Counted from the stretch's first letter, positions 31,645-41,873 are shown. The stretch: 64,000 nt of DNA from an uncultured Alphaproteobacteria bacterium (GCA_944391505.1 CALXTV010000002.1:62001-126000); one strand, 5' to 3'. The notes: generated by a model not told the origin, from the letters alone. Numbers and translations: made by a program.

Positions 31645-32832
31645 TTATTTGATTTCGGGGCCGGTATAAATTTTGCTGCCGTCGGGAATCTTCCGGCCGA
31701 CGCCTTTTTTCAAAAACTCGGAACGGACAAAACCCATTTCGCCGTTGTCAATTTGCACGCGATACCAGACCTGATCCGGCGAATAGCCGGTCAGACGAAC
31801 CGTTTGTCTGGATTTTAGCTGCGCCAGGACATCAAAATCATCCGAAGGGCCGTGCATAGCCTGAACTTCACGGATTGTATGGTATAGCAGGTTGGTGTCC
31901 GAAGGATCGGCAGGAAGATCAATGATGCGGCCAACGACCATGTCATCAACCGTTTCGCCGCCGGTGCGGAATTGTACCTGCTGAAAATATTTTATTTCAT
32001 TATTACGGGCAAAATATTTGGACAGTTCTTTGTCGGTCACAACCTTTGTACTTAACGACAAAAGCACCATCAGCAAAACAAAACCGGGAATAAGCAGTTG
32101 CAGTCCTTTAAGCAGACCACAGTTCCAAGCCGGGATACGAACGCTGCTGCGAACGCCGAGCATGGCAATAAACCGGTTCAACAAGCCCTTCTGGTAAGCA
32201 TCGGCATAGGCTCCGGCCTGCAATGCAGACAACAGAGCCTGTTCTTTTTTGCCTTCCTCCCAATAAGCGACAGCATTGTGCGTCAGCAACGTAAAATTAT
32301 CGCGCTGATTGGCATTAATGCCGCGGATATTGTCAATAATCGCCCGGATATTGCGGACAAAAGCCTGCGGATGCCACCAGCCCAGCGTCCAGTTGGACGC
32401 GGAGGCCAGCAGAACAGCCGTTTTTGCTTCTTTGAAATTGCAGATTTCCTGATTTTCGGCATCGCTGAACCGGATAATTTTTCCGGTTATCAGGCGCAAA
32501 TTCAGCGTCCGGACAAAGATATCTTCCTCACCGCCGCGGGTTTTGTAAGGTTTGAGGGCATTAATATCGGGAAAACTTTCTTTTGGGTGCGCCTGAGCCA
32601 TCAAATCATAAACAAGGCGCGAAGTTTCGTCTTTCAGCATGTCGTAAGCCACAGAAAGCTTTTGGAAATTTTCCAGAGCCTTTTCTCCCGGGTTGCGATC
32701 CGGATGCAAAAGTTTGGCACGCTCGCGATAGCTCTGCTTGATTTCGGCCTCCGAAGCATTGTAGGCAACTCCGAGGATATCATAATATCCCAGCGGATCA
32801 AAAGAAAAAGTCCTGTTTTCGGCTCTGCTCAT
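31645..32832 (-). CDS. J-domain membrane protein at the end of the flagellar operon
   Basis: The 395-residue protein has an N-terminal J domain (about residues 12-75) with the HPD motif at His43-Pro44-Asp45, which would stimulate an Hsp70 partner. A middle helical region follows, then one membrane helix (about 241-262) and a C-terminal part resembling an SH3-like fold (TVRLTGYSPDQVWYRVQIDN). It overlaps the preceding gene by 4 nt, so it is translated with the flagellar genes. A role in folding flagellar export or basal-body parts is possible but unproved. Confidence 0.78.
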   Translation of the reverse strand: MSRAENRTFSFDPLGYYDILGVAYNASEAEIKQSYRERAKLLHPDRNPGEKALENFQKLSVAYDMLKDETSRLVYDLMAQAHPKESFPDINALKPYKTRGGEEDIFVRTLNLRLITGKIIRFSDAENQEICNFKEAKTAVLLASASNWTLGWWHPQAFVRNIRAIIDNIRGINANQRDNFTLLTHNAVAYWEEGKKEQALLSALQAGAYADAYQKGLLNRFIAMLGVRSSVRIPAWNCGLLKGLQLLIPGFVLLMVLLSLSTKVVTDKELSKYFARNNEIKYFQQVQFRTGGETVDDMVVGRIIDLPADPSDTNLLYHTIREVQAMHGPSDDFDVLAQLKSRQTVRLTGYSPDQVWYRVQIDNGEMGFVRSEFLKKGVGRKIPDGSKIYTGPEIK

Positions 32833-34463
32833 ATATAAATTCCGTCTGCTAAAGTTTCACTTTCGCCGTTATCTTCGCATATTTTGATAAACTTTTCTTT
32901 AACGTTGATTTTAACGGTGCCGGCATAACCTTCTTCATGAAGCGTGGTTTTAAACAACCGCATGACATTGGCGCAAAAATCGGAACCGATATCGCGTTCG
33001 GTCCGGATTATCAGGTCAAAACGCTTGTCTTTAGCCAAAGCATAACCGTCAAACTGAAAAGAGCCGAGTTTCGTAAAATTGGTGTCGACAACAAAACGTG
33101 TGCCAAATTTGCGGTTTTCGCGGCTTTTTTTCTTTTCTTCCTCATCAAGAATTTTTTTGACGGCAATGCGTATTTTGCTCAGATTGTGACCGTTCAGCAC
33201 CGGAACCTCCATGATTCTCCAGTTGATGCCGTCCTGATTGGAAGAGACAAACATCGACCCCAGTTTGGAGACGACTTCCCTCCCCTCGGTCGTGGCGCTC
33301 AGTTTATCAACGATATCCGAACCGAGCCAGCGGCTGAGGTTATGTTCGCCGGACGCTTTAATATAAGCAATCATATTGGCGAGCATACGCGGCGAAGACG
33401 GTTCGGGAATTTTGTTCAGCACGGCGGTGGCAAGTTCGGTTTGTCCGCGATTCAGCAACGGCTGGAGAATTTTCATAATATTGTCGGAAACGGTCGGTTT
33501 TCCCGGATTTTTTAAAACGGCCGACGAAACACCGTCCAACTCGGAAGACATTTCGGCAATCCGCTCAAAACCTTCCAGTTCCAAAAGCACCGGCAGCCCT
33601 TTTCCGAGTTTAACGCCGTTTTCGACCAACACCTCGGCAAAAGGCGCCCGAATCGACACGGTGCCGTTATCCTGCCGGGCAATAATTTTTGCCGGAAAAG
33701 TCTGCCCGCCCAATGATGACAATTCCGCACCGATTTTCTGTACGGCTTCCGGCAAGGGAAGTTTCCCTTCGGCAAAATTACCGATGATATTTTGTATGTT
33801 CTGCAACGGACGAGATGCGGCCGCCGTTTCCCGAACGTTTTCGCCGGATACCTGCGGCAAAGCCGATGGCTGCAGCTTCTGCGGCTGAACAGTTACCCGG
33901 GCGGAAATTCCGACAAATTCTTTCAGCAGGGGCTGCAGTTTCTGTTCCGGAATTTTGAGTTCCGCCGCTAAGTTTTCAAGTAATGTTCTTGCTTTGAGCG
34001 GCGCCGTTTCGAACTGCGGAAGCGAAGCGGCGGTGTTTTTTATGAGCGGAACATCCGCTTGCCGGTGTGACGGAATTTCATTGCCCCGCTGCATATATTT
34101 TTCGGGTGTTTCACCGTTAACGGTTATAACCTTTGCGGCAACCGTTCCGTCCTTTTGCGGCTGAAGCTTCAGCTCAAGCGCGGCAGCAGGCATGTCGGCC
34201 GCCAGTTTAAGCGGCGTATCAAGTTTCAGTTCGACGGGAATTTTGAGAAGTTGCCCGTTGAGCGTTAAACTGACCGTTCCGGTTAACGTTTTAAGCGCCG
34301 TATTGCGCGCATCGGCCAATACCTCAAGCATGGCGCTTTGTCCCGGCAGAATTGTTCCGCTACCGGCCTGCTCGGTCAGGCCGCTAATGGTTCCGGTCAG
34401 ATTTTTATCGGCTGACGGCGCACTGACCTGCGGCGTATTCAGCGGCGGAATAACATTATCCAT
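32829..34463 (-). CDS. Unknown protein of the flagellar operon, FliK-like layout
   Basis: The 544-residue protein begins MDNVIPPLNTPQVSAPSADK. It has a Pro/Gln/Lys/Ala-rich first half and a folded C-terminal part of about 200 residues (KFGTRFVVDTNFTKLGSFQF). Length and composition resemble a hook-length regulator, but a clear FliK is encoded at 46822, so this is a different protein. It overlaps the flhG-like gene by 8 nt and the J-domain gene by 4 nt. Confidence 0.6.
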   Translation of the reverse strand: MDNVIPPLNTPQVSAPSADKNLTGTISGLTEQAGSGTILPGQSAMLEVLADARNTALKTLTGTVSLTLNGQLLKIPVELKLDTPLKLAADMPAAALELKLQPQKDGTVAAKVITVNGETPEKYMQRGNEIPSHRQADVPLIKNTAASLPQFETAPLKARTLLENLAAELKIPEQKLQPLLKEFVGISARVTVQPQKLQPSALPQVSGENVRETAAASRPLQNIQNIIGNFAEGKLPLPEAVQKIGAELSSLGGQTFPAKIIARQDNGTVSIRAPFAEVLVENGVKLGKGLPVLLELEGFERIAEMSSELDGVSSAVLKNPGKPTVSDNIMKILQPLLNRGQTELATAVLNKIPEPSSPRMLANMIAYIKASGEHNLSRWLGSDIVDKLSATTEGREVVSKLGSMFVSSNQDGINWRIMEVPVLNGHNLSKIRIAVKKILDEEEKKKSRENRKFGTRFVVDTNFTKLGSFQFDGYALAKDKRFDLIIRTERDIGSDFCANVMRLFKTTLHEEGYAGTVKINVKEKFIKICEDNGESETLADGIYI

Positions 34464-35265
34464 TAATCAATTTCCCGGCTATGGCAATGACATCTTCGGC
34501 CGCCTCCGACGTCGGATAGCGACTGATGAGGGGCGCCTGATTGCGAATGGAATCGCGGACGCGGGTATCGCGCCGGATTATACCTAACAGTTCGGGCGAA
34601 ATTTTCAAGAAGTTGCGGCAGGCCTTAAGCAGCGTATCATACGTCCGCTGTCCCTCTCTGACCGAATTGGCCTGATTGATAACCACGTTCAGATTACATT
34701 TCGGATATTGCATTGCCATGATTTTAATAAAAGCATAAGCATCGGTCAGCGACGTCGGTTCATCGGTGCACAGGACAATTATTTTGCCGGCCATGCCGGA
34801 AAGAATCCGCACCGGTTTTTCAACGCCGGCTCCCATATCCAAAATGACCTTGTTATAATCAGACGCCAGCAAAGACAGGTCCTCGCCCAAAATCTGCAGA
34901 CGGCCGACAGGCATTGACGCCAGACCGGCAGAACCGGAACGGCCAGCAATAATATCAAAATGGGTTTTATCGCAGTGATGAATGACCTGATTCAGGGTTT
35001 TGGCTCCGGCAATGACGCTGCCCAAATCGTCTTTGACCATTAATCCGAGCTGAATGTCTATATTTGCCAACCCCAAATCGCCGTCAAAAAGCAATGTTTT
35101 TTGCCTCAGGCCGCTTAAGGCATGCGCCAGCGTAATGGAAAACCAGGTTTTGCCAACCCCGCCTTTGCCGGAGGCCACGGCAATCATATTGCGTCCTTTA
35201 CGGAGACTGCGCGGCGCTATGCCCCGGGGCATGATTTTCAATTCTTCGCTCTGATTTTCTTCCAT
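34456..35265 (-). CDS. flhG: FlhG/FleN-type MinD-like ATPase
   Basis: FlhG controls flagellar number and placement by acting on FlhF. The 269-residue protein has the deviant Walker A SGKGGVGKTW near residues 31-40, LLFDGDLGLANIDIQL (Walker B-like) and the VVINQANSV motif typical of the MinD/FlhG group. It follows flhF by 18 nt. Confidence 0.92.
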   Translation of the reverse strand: MEENQSEELKIMPRGIAPRSLRKGRNMIAVASGKGGVGKTWFSITLAHALSGLRQKTLLFDGDLGLANIDIQLGLMVKDDLGSVIAGAKTLNQVIHHCDKTHFDIIAGRSGSAGLASMPVGRLQILGEDLSLLASDYNKVILDMGAGVEKPVRILSGMAGKIIVLCTDEPTSLTDAYAFIKIMAMQYPKCNLNVVINQANSVREGQRTYDTLLKACRNFLKISPELLGIIRRDTRVRDSIRNQAPLISRYPTSEAAEDVIAIAGKLING

Positions 35266-35283
35266 CTGATTTTCTCCTCAAAC

Positions 35284-36240
35284 TCAGGCCAGAACCAACT
35301 TGGCCAGCGCTTCACCGTCTACGGACGACAATCCCTTGGCAATGCTGGAACTGACGCTTGCCGCACAAAAACCGAATTCGCAACAGGCCGCCACCGACAA
35401 CAACGCACCTATCCGCCGGGTTAAATCCAAACGGGTCGGCAGCAAAAATCGAGCGCCGATTTCGGCAAAGACATCGGCTATTTCGACCGCTTCAAAAGTA
35501 TTCTTGCCGGCGTCCATGGTCAGAATCATATCGGCACGCACGGCTTCGGTCAGTATGCTGACCTTTTCAACCTCATCGGCCAGAAAAGGATTGATTCCGG
35601 GCGTGTCTATCAAAACCAACGAATATTTCCGCCGGGCTTCTTCGACGGCGTCGTAAAGGCCGCGCGGCGTTTTCACAAAGCGGAAATCAGTGCCGAGAAT
35701 ATCGGCAAATGCCTGCAACTGACTGTTAGCGCCGGCGCGGACATTGTCGGTTGAGATAATGCAAGCGCTCAGTTTTTGAATTTTTGCCTGGGTCGCCGTC
35801 TTGGCTATTGCCGTTGATTTTCCCGAACCCGGCACCCCCATAAACAATTTAACCGGCTGCCGACAATCCAAAATATCCTGAAAATGAAACATCTGTGCAA
35901 AACAATGCGTTAAAAGCTCTTTATCATCCCGAATATTTGCTTCGACAGACATCTTACGGCAACCGGCCAGAATCCGTTCCTTAACAATATCCAGCACGCC
36001 GTGATAATCCAGACTTTCGCGCAGTCGCCCGTCATCATATTTCCAACGCGCCGGTTTGACCTCAACCCGTTCATCCCGATTAAAAGAAATTTCGTCGGCG
36101 TCTTCAACAGCCGCCGTCAGTTCTATTTGTCCGGCAGCGTTTTTTTCCTGCGAAACGATGACGGCATCGGCGCCCAAAACTTCACGAACCTGAGCCAGGG
36201 CCGTCGGCATATCGGGGGCTGTAAAGTTTTTCAAGCGCAA
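35284..36240 (-). CDS. flhF: Flagellar SRP-type GTPase FlhF
   Basis: FlhF is an SRP-like GTPase that sets flagellar position. The 318-residue protein is shorter than most FlhF. It has the G1 loop GVPGSGKST, ACIISTDNVRAG, the G3 motif LVLIDTPG, and the G4-like PTRLDLTRRIG. It follows flhA by 11 nt and precedes flhG, the usual flhA-flhF-flhG order. Confidence 0.9.
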   Translation of the reverse strand: MRLKNFTAPDMPTALAQVREVLGADAVIVSQEKNAAGQIELTAAVEDADEISFNRDERVEVKPARWKYDDGRLRESLDYHGVLDIVKERILAGCRKMSVEANIRDDKELLTHCFAQMFHFQDILDCRQPVKLFMGVPGSGKSTAIAKTATQAKIQKLSACIISTDNVRAGANSQLQAFADILGTDFRFVKTPRGLYDAVEEARRKYSLVLIDTPGINPFLADEVEKVSILTEAVRADMILTMDAGKNTFEAVEIADVFAEIGARFLLPTRLDLTRRIGALLSVAACCEFGFCAASVSSSIAKGLSSVDGEALAKLVLA

Positions 36241-36251
36241 GGATATTCTCC

Positions 36252-38375
36252 TTAAATCTGACCGACGGTTTTAATTTTGGCTTTGGGATGTATCTCATTT
36301 TGAGACATAACGACCGTCAGCGGCCGGAAACGTTCGATAATCGAACGAACAAAAGGCCTGATGGCCGGGCTGGTCAGCAAAACCGCCGTTTCGCCCTTAA
36401 CGGCAAGATCTTCCAAAACATTACGGACTTTGGTAATAAAACTCTGCAACGCCGTTGGCGCCATGGCCAACTGGCGTTCGTCGCCCTCGCCGATGATAGA
36501 TTCGGCAAAGGCGTGTTCCCATTCCGGAGACAACGTTACCAAGGGGATAACACCGAACTCGTTGGTGTTGGCATTAGACAACTGGCGTGCCAGACGCGTG
36601 CGCACATGTTCGGTTATCATCATCAGCGAACGGGTCGTGGATATGGCTTCGGAAATGCCCTCGAGAATGGTCGGCAAATCGCGAATGGAAACCCGTTCCT
36701 GAAGCAGATTCTGCAGAATACGCTGAACGGCGCCGAGGCTGACCTTGCTCGGAATAAGCTCTTTGACAAGTTTTTGCTGCTCTTTATCCATTTCGTCAAG
36801 CAACTTCTGCGTTTCGGCATAAGACAACAATTCGGGCATGTTGTCTTTGACAAGCTCGGTAATATGCGTGGTTACCACGGTCGAGGGATCGACTACCGTA
36901 TAGCCGCGGAACATCGCTTCTTCACGGTAAGACTGGTCGACCCACATGGCCTTGAGGCCAAAAGTCGGTTCCGTCGTCGCCTCGCCGGGCAGCGTAATCG
37001 GTTCGCCGCGGGGATCCATAACCAGTAGCTGAGTGGGACGAAGTTCGCCTTTTCCGGCCTTGACTTCTTTAATGTAAATATTGTATTCGTTGGCTTCCAA
37101 CTGCATATTGTCCTGAATGCGGATGGAGGGCATGACAAATCCCAGTTCCGAGGCCAAAGCACGGCGCAGCGCCTTAATCTGGTCGGTCAGTTTGCGGTTG
37201 GTTTCCTCATTAATCAGCGGCAGCAAACCGTAACCGATTTCCAGTCTGATGAGGTCAATACGCAACGCATTGGCAATCGGCTCGTCGGCCGCTTTGGCCG
37301 CCGCTCTCTGTTTTTTCTCCTGCTCCATTACCGCCTGCGCCTGCTCCGCGGCAATCTGCTGTTGTTTGTTCAGATAATAAGCCGTACCGCCGGTTAATGA
37401 GGCCAACAAAACAAACGGAAAGGCAGGCGTTCCCGGCAGCATGCCCAGCGCCAGCGCCAGAAAGGACGACATTCCGAGCGCTTTCGGATAATTGGCCAGT
37501 TGGTCAAACAAAACTTTGTCCGTCGCGTCGGTCATACCGGCCTTGGAAACCAAAATACCGGCAGCAACAGAAATAATCAATGCCGGAACCTGCGCTACCA
37601 AGCCATCGCCGACGGTCAGGCGGGTGTATGTTTCGGCGGCTTGAGAAAAAGTCAGGTCATTTTGCACCATGCCGATGATGATACCGGCAACAATATTAAT
37701 GAAAGTGATTATCAAACCGGCAATTGCATCGCCGCGAACAAATTTTGAGGCACCGTCCATGGCTCCGTAAAAAGAACTTTCTTTTGCCAAATCTTCACGA
37801 CGGGAACGGGCTTCTTCTTCCGTAATCAGGCCGGAAGACAGATCCGCATCAATAGCCATCTGTTTGCCGGGCATGGCATCCAGAGCAAAGCGGGCGGCAA
37901 CCTCGGCAATACGGCCGGAACCTTTGGTAATAACCACAAAATTGACAATAACCAGAATGGCAAAAACAATCACGCCGATGACAAAGCTGTTGCCCATAAT
38001 GAAGCCGCCGAAAGCCTCAATAACTTCACCGGCGGCATCCGGCCCCAGATAGCCGCGGGACAAAATCAGTCTGGTTGACGCCAGATTCAGCGACAGTCTG
38101 TACATGGTGGTAATCAGCAAGACCAGCGGAAAAGCGCTGAATTCGGTCGGTTTTTCGATAAAGATGGCCGTCATCAATACAATACAGGCCATGGTGATGG
38201 ACAAAGCCAGCGCAATATCCAAAAGCCAGGCCGGCATCGGCAAAATCAAGATGACCAGCATCAAAACGATACCGAAAGCAAAGAGGATATCGCCCCGTTT
38301 GGTTGAAGCGATAAGCAGATCCTTAAAAGATTTGGCGCCGAACATTGCGGCGTTATTTTGCGGTTTCTTTGCCAT
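36252..38375 (-). CDS. flhA: Flagellar export apparatus protein FlhA
   Basis: FlhA is the central membrane channel and cargo-binding protein of the flagellar type III export gate. The 707-residue product has the FHIPEP-type architecture: eight N-terminal membrane helices, a conserved cytoplasmic loop (GSGRIAEVAARFALDAMPGK), and the C-terminal cytoplasmic domain. It follows flbD by 22 nt. Confidence 0.97.
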   Translation of the reverse strand: MAKKPQNNAAMFGAKSFKDLLIASTKRGDILFAFGIVLMLVILILPMPAWLLDIALALSITMACIVLMTAIFIEKPTEFSAFPLVLLITTMYRLSLNLASTRLILSRGYLGPDAAGEVIEAFGGFIMGNSFVIGVIVFAILVIVNFVVITKGSGRIAEVAARFALDAMPGKQMAIDADLSSGLITEEEARSRREDLAKESSFYGAMDGASKFVRGDAIAGLIITFINIVAGIIIGMVQNDLTFSQAAETYTRLTVGDGLVAQVPALIISVAAGILVSKAGMTDATDKVLFDQLANYPKALGMSSFLALALGMLPGTPAFPFVLLASLTGGTAYYLNKQQQIAAEQAQAVMEQEKKQRAAAKAADEPIANALRIDLIRLEIGYGLLPLINEETNRKLTDQIKALRRALASELGFVMPSIRIQDNMQLEANEYNIYIKEVKAGKGELRPTQLLVMDPRGEPITLPGEATTEPTFGLKAMWVDQSYREEAMFRGYTVVDPSTVVTTHITELVKDNMPELLSYAETQKLLDEMDKEQQKLVKELIPSKVSLGAVQRILQNLLQERVSIRDLPTILEGISEAISTTRSLMMITEHVRTRLARQLSNANTNEFGVIPLVTLSPEWEHAFAESIIGEGDERQLAMAPTALQSFITKVRNVLEDLAVKGETAVLLTSPAIRPFVRSIIERFRPLTVVMSQNEIHPKAKIKTVGQI

Positions 38376-38397
38376 TGTCCGAATTACTTAATCCCGT

Positions 38398-39714
38398 TTA
38401 CATCTCCGGTATATCAAAACCTTCGTTCTGATACTGTTTGAGTTTGTTACGCAGCGTACGGATAGATATGCCGAGAATGTTGGCGGCCGTCGTTCGATTG
38501 CCCATGGTATGTTTCAGCGTGTCAATAATCAGGTTGCGCTCAACGCTGGCCACCGTATTGCCGACAAATTCGGCGCCGGTCATAACCTCGTTTTCGTTTT
38601 TATTGATAACGGCGTCCTGAGAATCGAGGATAACGGCATCCTCGCCGATTTCTTTCCCGGTACTCAACAAAACGGCGCGATGCAGCGTGTTTTCCAATTC
38701 GCGGACATTTCCCGGCCAAAGGTAGTTCAATAGCTTTTGCTCGGCGGCTGCAGAAATCGGCTTTAAATCAATCTCGTTTAATTCCGAATATTTCTTGGCA
38801 AAATGTTTGGCCAAGACGATGATGTCGTCCGGACGTTCGCGCAGCGGCGGAATATTGATATTGACGACATTTAAACGATAGTACAAATCCTGTCGGAAAG
38901 TTCCGCTTTTAACCGCTTCATCCAGATTTCGGTTGGAAGTGGCGATAATGCGCGTATCCACCTTTATCGGCGCCTTGCCGCCGATGCGATCGATTTCCTT
39001 TTCCTGAATGGCACGCAGCAACTTGGCCTGAATACGGATATCCATTTCGGAAATTTCATCAAGCAGCAGTGTTCCGCCGGAAGCTTCCTCAAATTTGCCG
39101 ATACGGCGGGCAACGGCACCGGTAAAAGCGCCTTTTTCATAACCAAAAAGCTCGGACTCCAACAAGGTTTCGGGAATGGCGGCACAGTTGACGGCAACGA
39201 ACTTTTTGTTGGCGCGCTTGGAATTGTCATGAACAAAACGGGAAAAAATTTCCTTACCGGTTCCCGACTCTCCGGTAATTAAAACGTTTGCTTCGGAAGG
39301 CGCAATCTGTTTGGCCAGTTTTAAGACCTGTTCGGTCTTTTTATCTCCGTAAATTAAAGCATGGTTTTCGCGGGTTGCCGCGGCCAAAACGGCGCCAATT
39401 AATTCCGGATCCGGCGGCAGAGGAATATATTCTTTGGCCCCCGCCTTAATGGCATTGACGGCCAACGTCGGATCATTTGATACGCCGGCAGCAACGACCA
39501 AAACATTTATTCGTTCGGCTTCAAGACAGGAAATAAACTTATGGACATCCAGTTTGACATCTATCATTACCAGTTCAATGGTTTTGCCGGAGCGCAGAAT
39601 ATCAAGCGCATTTTCAATTTTATCCGCCAACGAAACATGACCGCCCTGAGCTATGGCAATCTTGCTTGCCGCCCCAATCTGTCCGTCCAATGTTCCGACA
39701 ATGAGCAGTTCCAT
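38398..39714 (-). CDS. flbD: Sigma-54-dependent flagellar activator FlbD
   Basis: FlbD activates late flagellar genes with sigma-54 RNA polymerase. The 438-residue protein has a degenerate receiver domain (MELLIVGTLDGQIGAASKIA lacks the acidic pair of true receivers), an AAA+ domain with Walker A TGESGTGK and the sigma-54 contact loop GAFTGA, and a Fis-type C-terminal HTH (RTTAANILGISIRTLRNKLK). The AGAKEYIPLPPDPELI stretch is a FlbD hallmark. It follows fliN in the Caulobacter-like fliF-G-H-N-flbD order; FliX is at 16548. Confidence 0.95.
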   Translation of the reverse strand: MELLIVGTLDGQIGAASKIAIAQGGHVSLADKIENALDILRSGKTIELVMIDVKLDVHKFISCLEAERINVLVVAAGVSNDPTLAVNAIKAGAKEYIPLPPDPELIGAVLAAATRENHALIYGDKKTEQVLKLAKQIAPSEANVLITGESGTGKEIFSRFVHDNSKRANKKFVAVNCAAIPETLLESELFGYEKGAFTGAVARRIGKFEEASGGTLLLDEISEMDIRIQAKLLRAIQEKEIDRIGGKAPIKVDTRIIATSNRNLDEAVKSGTFRQDLYYRLNVVNINIPPLRERPDDIIVLAKHFAKKYSELNEIDLKPISAAAEQKLLNYLWPGNVRELENTLHRAVLLSTGKEIGEDAVILDSQDAVINKNENEVMTGAEFVGNTVASVERNLIIDTLKHTMGNRTTAANILGISIRTLRNKLKQYQNEGFDIPEM

Positions 39715-39726
39715 TTTTTTGCAATC

Positions 39727-40080
39727 CTATTTGGTCACCGATTTGACAATCTCGGTCATGGTAATGCCCAGCTTATCGTCAACGACCACAACCTCGCCGC
39801 GGGCAACCAGATTGTTGTTGACGTAAATATCTATTGCCTCGCCGACCTTGCGGTCCAGCTCAATAATGGCGCCCTTATTCAGTTTAAGCAGTTGGCTGAC
39901 CTTCATTTTAGTTTTGCCGAGAATGGCCGAAACCTTGACCGGAATATCATAAACGGCCTCCAGATCGCTGGCCGAACTGGGGATATCGAAATTGTCGTCA
40001 AGGCTTTCTTTTTTGAGTATCGGCTCATCGTCCATTCCGGCGCTTTCGCTCAACTCATCCAGTTCCAAATTTTCACTCAT
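39727..40080 (-). CDS. fliN: Flagellar motor switch protein FliN
   Basis: FliN forms part of the C-ring that sets rotation direction and docks the export ATPase complex. The 117-residue protein has an acidic N-terminus and the C-terminal SpoA domain (DIPVKVSAILGKTKMKVSQL, then LNKGAIIELDRKVGE). It overlaps fliH by 8 nt. Confidence 0.96.
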   Translation of the reverse strand: MSENLELDELSESAGMDDEPILKKESLDDNFDIPSSASDLEAVYDIPVKVSAILGKTKMKVSQLLKLNKGAIIELDRKVGEAIDIYVNNNLVARGEVVVVDDKLGITMTEIVKSVTK

Positions 40081-40822
40081 CGTTTTTCTTCCCTTCAGGC
40101 TTGTCCGCCAACATATCTTTGATTTTTTCGCCCAATGCGGCCGAATTTCTCTCTACACCGCCGTTTTCCCATTCAACGCGACAATCCGACTTTTCTATCG
40201 AAGCATCTTTATGCAGGGAGATTTTACCTTCAAAATCATAGCTGTTGGCCAGTTTTGCAATCGTTTCCTGCACATATGATATAATATCGGGATGAATATA
40301 GAAAGACAATTTTGCTTCGTTTTTAAAACTGTTGAAATTCTCCGCAATAAATTTTTTAACAATCTCGGCCGCATTTTCCGCCGTCAGGTTCGGTACAAGT
40401 TTTTCAACAACGGCACGCGCCAGCGCAAAGGCCTCCTGCTCCGCATTTTCTTCCGCTTTGGAAGAATCGGCAATCAGCGTTGTCAGCTTATTACCTATGT
40501 TTTCAAGCAAAGCAGCCATCGTACTTTCAATCCCGTCGCGGGCAGTCTGCAAGCCGCGTTCATAAGCCTCCTGTTCGGCGGCTTTCAGCTTTTCGGCGAC
40601 CTCTTCTTCGGTAAAGGTTTTTATTTCCGGTTCCGGCGGCAAAGGTTCCGCTTCATATTCAACCTCCGTTATTTCTTCTTTCGGTTCTTCCGGCTCGACA
40701 ACCGGTTCAGGTTCGGCTACGGGCGGGGTTTCCGGTTCGGGTTCGATGACAGCCTCCGGTTTGTTTTTTTTCTTTTCCTCGATAACGAAATTATCAAACA
40801 GAAATTTTCTGAGTTCCGCCAT
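40073..40822 (-). CDS. fliH: Flagellar assembly protein FliH (FlbE)
   Basis: FliH is the regulator and stator of the flagellar export ATPase FliI. The 249-residue protein has a Pro/Glu-rich N-terminal half and a coiled-coil plus globular C-terminal half (EEVAEKLKAAEQEAYERGLQ, and a late VEWENGGVERN). The position between fliG and fliN supports the call, as the sequence itself is poorly conserved. Confidence 0.82.
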   Translation of the reverse strand: MAELRKFLFDNFVIEEKKKNKPEAVIEPEPETPPVAEPEPVVEPEEPKEEITEVEYEAEPLPPEPEIKTFTEEEVAEKLKAAEQEAYERGLQTARDGIESTMAALLENIGNKLTTLIADSSKAEENAEQEAFALARAVVEKLVPNLTAENAAEIVKKFIAENFNSFKNEAKLSFYIHPDIISYVQETIAKLANSYDFEGKISLHKDASIEKSDCRVEWENGGVERNSAALGEKIKDMLADKPEGKKNDE

Positions 40823-40835
40823 AACCCGTAATCCG

Positions 40836-41858
40836 TTAATAAATCAACTCGTCGCTGTCCTTGCCTTCGCTGATGACAATCTCGCCGGCATTGGACAGTT
40901 CCTTGGTTGTGGTAACGATATACTGCTGAGCTTCTTCAACATCGCGCAGGCGAACCGGCCCCATGGCTTCCATATCTTCCTTGATGATTTTTCCGGCGCG
41001 GGAAGACATGTTATTGAAGAACAGATCTTTGATGGTTTCGGAAGCACCTTTCAAGGCTATTGCCAGCTTGTCCTTATCGACATTGCGCAGCAAAATCTGG
41101 ATACCCTGGGAATCGACACGAACCAAATCTTCAAACGTAAACATGAGCGATTTGACGCGCTCGGCACTCTCGCGGTTGCGTTCTTCCAAGGCTTCCATGA
41201 AACGCCCTTCGGTATTGCGATCCAAAGAGTTGAAAATATCAGCAATAAGTTCGTGCGAATCGCGCCGGGTCGACTTGGAAAGGTTGGACATGAACTCTTT
41301 GCGCAGCGTTTTTTCCAAAGCATCAAGCACTTCTTTTTGAACCGAATCCATCCGCAACATACGCATAACGATTTCCATGGCAAAATTTTCCGGCAACAGG
41401 GCAATAACCTTGGCCGCGTGCTCTGCCTTAATTTTGGAGAGAATAACCGCAATCGTCTGCGGATATTCGTTTTTGAGATAATTGGCCAGGACGTGTTCGT
41501 TGACGTTGCCCAACTTATCCCACATGGTGCGGCCGGCAGGGCCGCTGATTTCTTCCATAATGGCCGCAACGCGGTCTTTGTCCAGCGTTTTGGACAGCAG
41601 ACGCTCCGTGCTTTCAAACGTGCCGATAAGCGCTCCGGTGTTGGACGACTTCTCCGTAAACTCCTGAAACAGTTGTTCTACCACGTTGGAATTGACTTTT
41701 CCCAGACTGGCCATAATTACCGAAAGCTCTTTAATCTCCTCATCATCCATCAGGGCAAAAATCTGCGCCGACTTGTCTTCGTCCAGCGACATCATCAGAA
41801 TAGCCGCCTTTTGTTGACCGGAAAGTAAATTATAATCGTCTATTACATTTTGCTTCAT
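40836..41858 (-). CDS. fliG: Flagellar motor switch protein FliG
   Basis: FliG joins the rotor to the MS ring and generates torque against the stator. The 340-residue product has the three helical FliG domains, including the EHPQTIAVIL-equivalent NEYPQTIAVILSK, and the C-terminal torque helix with charged residues (LMFTFEDLVRVDSQGIQIL). It follows fliF by 15 nt. Confidence 0.97.
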   Translation of the reverse strand: MKQNVIDDYNLLSGQQKAAILMMSLDEDKSAQIFALMDDEEIKELSVIMASLGKVNSNVVEQLFQEFTEKSSNTGALIGTFESTERLLSKTLDKDRVAAIMEEISGPAGRTMWDKLGNVNEHVLANYLKNEYPQTIAVILSKIKAEHAAKVIALLPENFAMEIVMRMLRMDSVQKEVLDALEKTLRKEFMSNLSKSTRRDSHELIADIFNSLDRNTEGRFMEALEERNRESAERVKSLMFTFEDLVRVDSQGIQILLRNVDKDKLAIALKGASETIKDLFFNNMSSRAGKIIKEDMEAMGPVRLRDVEEAQQYIVTTTKELSNAGEIVISEGKDSDELIY

Positions 41859-41873
41859 GATATTATCCCAGTC

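Noticed and set aside
32829-34463. A second true FliK
   Set aside because: The Flg_hook C-terminal motif is in the protein at 46822; this protein lacks it.
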